From the NCBI GenBank assembly GCA_029962745.1, contig CM057159.1, positions 26,452,349-26,516,348 of the forward strand: 64,000 nt of DNA, given 5' to 3'. Under the pieces are notes generated by a model, which saw only the letters and a list, made by a program, of their open reading frames with translations, searched no databases and had not been told where the DNA came from. The DNA is from Echinometra lucunter (Eukaryota; Echinodermata; Echinoidea; Camarodonta; Echinometridae). Shown here piece after piece: positions 50,301 to 56,300 of this stretch (its first letter is position 1; every line of letters begins with the position of its first letter). The position numbers and the translations under genes were made by a program.

Positions 50301-53300
50301 ATGAATAATAGTAAGACATTCAAAAAAGATTACAACTAATCACTATGAACAAGGCGGACAAAGAAAGCGGACAAAATAAACAACTTCTCATTCTACCCTT
50401 CACAAGAACATCCCTTCACAGCTATTATGTTTAATCATGTAGTTCCAGGTGAATATGCATGTGACACCTGTTCCATATATTTTAGACAATAGCTGTGAAG
50501 GGATGTTCTTTTGACTACCAGAACCATTGTGAAGGGTAGAATGAGGGGTTGTTTATTTTGTCCGCTTTCTTTGTCCGTCATGTTCATAGTGAATTCAAGC
50601 GATCAGTCACCTAGAATATGTGTTTTTCATAATGTCGCAAGCGCAGCAAGATCACACCAACATCATTAAAATTCCTAAGAGTACTCACATTTTGTTTCGT
50701 GATGCAGTAGGGCATGAAATCACAGCAACATGGTTCAGTCAACAAGGCGGTCGTGTTACATTCTGAATGAAAAGGGAACAAATAATTTTCCACAATTACT
50801 CGCCTAGAACTATTAAACAGAGTTAACACAACCTTTTGCAACATTCCGTGTATCATGGGAGCTACCAATTATGTCAGAATAACAAGAATTTTATTCTAAA
50901 GGAATTAATAACTGAACATGTGCCACAGTGATTAAATTCTCTCCCAGCTTCACATGAATCTTCAAGCGGCACAGACGAAAAAAGGGAGACAGAAATAAAT
51001 GGAAAAGAGGATTTTTATATGATTATGTCAATTAATAATTGGAAAAAAAAGGTTATCGTGTATAAATGTCTCTCCTCTCCACCTTTCCCATCTCCCCCCC
51101 CCCCCCCACCCCTATATCATTCTACCCTTTTGGTGGGTTGTTTGTCGTTGTTGTTGTTGTTTTTTTTTTTTTTTAGTTTACTCTTCTTTTTCCCTTCTTT
51201 CTTCCTCTATGTCATAATCATAGGTTTTGTGCTCCCGTAAATTACTGTAAATTGAATTGCATCCAATGTCAAATCATTCGTCATACTGTGATTATCGAAT
51301 ATTCATGAAAACCTCTCAGTCGAATCAATCAAGAGAGAAGTGGTATAATGGGAGGAAGAATTTCCTTCCATCCAGCCGTATTGGCGATATATGCTTTTGA
51401 TAGCCTATACCTGTTTACTAATTATGTATTCAAATCGATGCTCGTTTCTCTCCAGAACCCTTGGTTGCCAACTATTCAGTTTACCTGTTAAACATAATCG
51501 CACCTGCATAGATAGAATCCGGTTGGTATTATATTAGTTGTTGCTATGTCGGGCAAGCTTCTGAAAGCTTCTTAGTTGTCAAGGGAAACTTTTTAATCAG
51601 GTCTATTGCCCGGTGTTGTCACTCTATATTCAAAGGTGTAACCACGGTTCGGCAACCCAGAACATGCAGAATTTGACCTCTATTTTGCGCTGTTTCAAGT
51701 ACATTTTTAGCCATTTTTTTTACCCCTAATTGGCACAAAACTGGTACGAATTGGCCTTTAAAAAACACCCCTATTTTTCGCATTCCAAGTACACTTTTTG
51801 CAAACAAAGACCAGAAAAAACCACCCTTTTTTCAATTTCCAGTAGAGGTCTACAAGCTCTAAAACACCTTTTTCCCCCTCAATTTCGAGTACAAACTCAT
51901 GAAAACAACCATTTTTTTTTCGAAATTGCGAACATGCTCAAAAAAAGACCCCTTTTTAGGCGAAATTTCGAACGATCATGCGAACACGAAGTCAATACAG
52001 AGTGACAACACCGAGGTCTATTGCAGTGCCCGGGAATGATGACAATGCCCCCTATCTGTACCCTTGCTTCTGCACTGCCAATGGTTATATGACAAGACTC
52101 GCGGTATCCTGTCAAAATGTAGTTTAAGGACGATCTTTGAACGACATATTCTAGAAAATTATATTAGTAACCGTCAGTAACAATCTTAGCTGAATAAGTT
52201 TTGTCCTTGTATCAAATATTTACAAATACACTTTTGTGAAAAACGTGAACATGGTATTAAAAAAAAAAGAGTATGGGAGTTTGTTCAAAGTAAGCATGGT
52301 AAGCGCGCAGTTTTGTCCGATTCATTGCGGCATATCAACCTAGTTCTTGTCAGTCAATAAGGGTGGACATCTTTGATGAAATCTTTCCAATGATTTTTTT
52401 TGCTTATCATATACTCTATTGTTTATCATTATCTTCTATATATTTTGATGTACATGGCATTAATCTACTTATTTATGGACCATCCATATCTCTATCCAAG
52501 ACCTTGTATTTTTAAGTGTTCCCACTTTATATCTGATCATGCTGAGTAGTCCAATTAAAATGGCAGCCTTATTATATCAGTCGATCCGAAGAAATTACTA
52601 CTCGACGTTTTTCCTTCTCTTTGTCGTCGGTTAATTGTCTGAGACCAATGACAGCCGAGTCAATTCAGCTTTTCTTCGTTTGCATTAATTCTTAATAGGA
52701 TCTAGGCTAGGTGGAATCTTTCAAATCCATGTTTGCTCAGTAAAATGTCGCTGTCTCTCGGTGAAATTCAACTGTCAGAAGTTTGACATCTCTTAAAAAG
52801 GAATGTCTACAAGTGCTGAAAGATAACATAAGCGTTTATATTAGGCACTTGGATGATGGAAATTAGAGACTTTTCTTGAATGTTTGCTCCATGTAAAAAA
52901 ATAACAACAACAACAACAATAAGCATGAAAAACTAAAGGAAAGTACGTTGAGAAAAAGTAAGTATACATTCACGCTGCTTGATACTACACCAGAACTTGC
53001 ATCCAAACAGGGGTTCGAGAATATCTATTAAAGATGAATAAGTGCCACAAAAAGCAAGAGACAGACAATTCTTTAAAATATCATGACAAGCTAAAATAAA
53101 GAAATAAAAGATAAAATGAATATTCAAAAAATGGCGTGATAATTTACCTCACAAAATTGCTTCGAAACCAGCAAGCAAAAGGCATCACTTGTCAAAGATG
53201 CAATTGGGTCGCAAATCTCGGAAAGGGGGCCAAAATTTTGGTAAAAGTACTTTAGGTAAATGTATATTACCGCGGATTTCAAAAGGAGAACACAGAGAAT

Positions 53301-56300
53301 GTGCCCCTTCTCGTTCAGTGTACCAGAGTATGCACGTGATTTATTCATTCACTGCTAACGTTTCACCAATTATGGTGGTTTTTTTCTGGGGTTCTGTTTG
53401 CGAATAATTCTATTCAATAACACTCTTTAAAAAAAGAAGAAAGAAATGGAAGCAGAGACTACATTTCTATGTCAATAAGGATATTTCAACCAAATTATAT
53501 ATGAAATAGAATTCATTCATGTTCCATTAAGTCCTGAAATATAGCTAAACTTATTTGAAGGAGTACTTGATGTAACAAAAACATCATTTGACTCATTCTG
53601 TTGATTATTTGAAGATGGTGAAATTGAAGTTTGTTAAATTTACCTGTTTGGAGGAAAATCGCAATCATATTGACATCAGGGGGTAATAAATCAAATAATG
53701 GTATAACCTTTTTAAAACAGTATTATCTTGTTAAAATCTTTTGGCATTTAGGGTACTCATTTTGTTATCCAATTGTGGCAATCTTAATAAGGTATAACCA
53801 TCATGACCATGGTAACGTTTCATTAAAAAGTGAAGGACTGCCTCCACAATCATTCTTTCCATGTACTGATGCATGTCGCTTATACAGATCGTAATTATAA
53901 TGGACACACTCCAATAGTCTTGATACTTGCCATCGAAACTATCTTGATCAATGTCACTTATATGGTATCATAAAACTCTCATGTATGAGGAAGGGATTAC
54001 AACCATTATATGAGGTTGCGGCAGCGGGAAAATGAAATAAAAATCTGTTTAACCCAGTGACTATAGAACTTCATGGCCTCTGTATTAAAAATATGGAAAT
54101 AAAAGAATTCACTAGTCAACATGCTAATAGACGCGCATAACTTTTGAATGTAATTTCTTGATGGTTTACCAGTATTTACTTTTCCAAATATTAGAAGCAT
54201 GTCACAAATCACATATCACCATTCCATTAATACGTGGACGTGCCGTTGTGTAGTCATTCACCTGACTCTCACTCATAGGGTTGAGGGTTCGAATCCCAGC
54301 CCGTCACTAACGTCTTTTGGCAAGACATTAATCCAAATTTGCCACTCTCCACCCAGGTGTTAAATGGGTACCCGCTAGGATGCGAACGTCAATGAAGTCA
54401 GATAGGCATATGTGCGATTGTAAAATGGCGCCAGGCCCCCGGAAGCGTCTTATTTTAACGTACCACAGCTAGGCCAATAGCACTATGCAAAACCTATGAC
54501 CGGGGTAATAATAATTACATGTAAAGCGCTTAAAAACGTAGCATTAAGCTCCATATAAGTGTAACTATTATTATTATCATTATTATCATTATCGTTATTT
54601 TTTTTTATTATTGTTATTATCATTACAACAAGTTTTATGAAACGGGGCCCAGACAGACTCCAAACCGACGCAATGGCGGTATATGTAAAATTTTGCTCGG
54701 TTTGATGTTTGTTTGGTGTCGGCTTTGTATGGTGTGACTGAGGTAAACGTGTATATCAAAATAATTATGACAAGTAGCGTTTTTCCCATAATGTAACTCC
54801 TGAATTCATCTATTTAATAACTGTTATATCTAAACATGTAAACCAAGATGAATATAATACTTGCACATGAATATGCAGATTGATAGATATATACATTGGA
54901 GTATTATCAAGTTGATGTTATACCATTTTTATATTTTAACCGTTCTTGAATGTAAAATTGATTCGAAAATTATTAAAACGGCAACAGAACTGTTAACAAA
55001 TTCATGAAACATATTAAAATTTGCCTTGTTTATGTAATTTTCATAAACTGTTTATATCTTTTGCAGTCATTTAGTCACTTGTTTCAAGGAAATATGCATA
55101 CATGCATTTCAGTAATTTCAAATCCAGGCCTTTCAACTCACAAAAGCTGATTGCAGTGGATACATACCAGAACAGGTGGCGTTCATGGTTAGAGTTGTTT
55201 GGCTACAATCACAGATTGTTTCACTGCAAATCACATCAGGAGCACACTGTGATGTATCTGAGCAGGATTCTAATGAAAGAAAACAGAAATGTTGGAGTAA
55301 ACGGTGAGAATAGCTTAAAGTAGCAAAAATCAAGGAAATGATTAGAATGGCAAGTAATGATGATATTAGATATCACTGGCGTAAATCCCGGGGGATGGGG
55401 GATATCCCCTCACTTTTTTAGAGGTTGAAATTTTGATAAATCTATCATTAAGTGGCAAATTTTTTATTTGAAATGATATCAAAAAAAAAAAAAAAACAGA
55501 GATAGGATTAGAAGGTGAGTGAGTGAGTGAGTGAGTGGTGCGAGGATGGGTGGGGGTGCGCGCGCGCGTGTGTGTGTGTTGCACTCGTGTGTGAGTTCAA
55601 AATTTCGAAATTTTGGCAAAAGATTTCGATCATCTCCCCACTTCTCAAAACGGATTTTCGCCGGTGTTAGATATTTCCATAGCGTTCATCCACCTATACT
55701 TAATTCTATCTATACATTACTCTCTTTAAAAAAAAAGAAAGAAAGTGTGAACTGGTTCACTCTGTTAGGGGTGAATTTCAGAAGAGAGTGAATTAAGTGT
55801 ACAAATTTTGATATTCACACTTTATTCACTCTTTTACGGGTGACCTCAGTTATCACTCAAAATTCTTGATTGATCACTGAGGTCACCCCTCAAAGAGTGA
55901 ATATCACAGTTTTACCCTTAATTCACTCTAAATGCACTCTCACCTGAAATTCATCCCCAACAGAGTGAACGCGTTCACTCCTTTTTTTAAAGAGAGTATA
56001 CCCGGGTTGCCTAGGCTAATATCGACTTCGATGCTCACAGCATTCAAGGAATTCCTTCCACCAGTATACTTATTCAACCCAATCTCTTTTTAACTTAAAC
56101 TGAAAATGATGAAATAATATTTCGTACGAAACAATGAAGAGTGCAGGCGCGAGCTTTGGGGGCTAAATTAAGCCCCACCCCCCCCCAAAAAAAAATAGAC
56201 GATAGAGGTGCAATTCTAATTTCATTATATTCTTATATACATTAAAATCCTCCAAGAAACCCGTCCCCTCCCCCCCCCCCCCCCCCCCAAAAAAAAAAAA

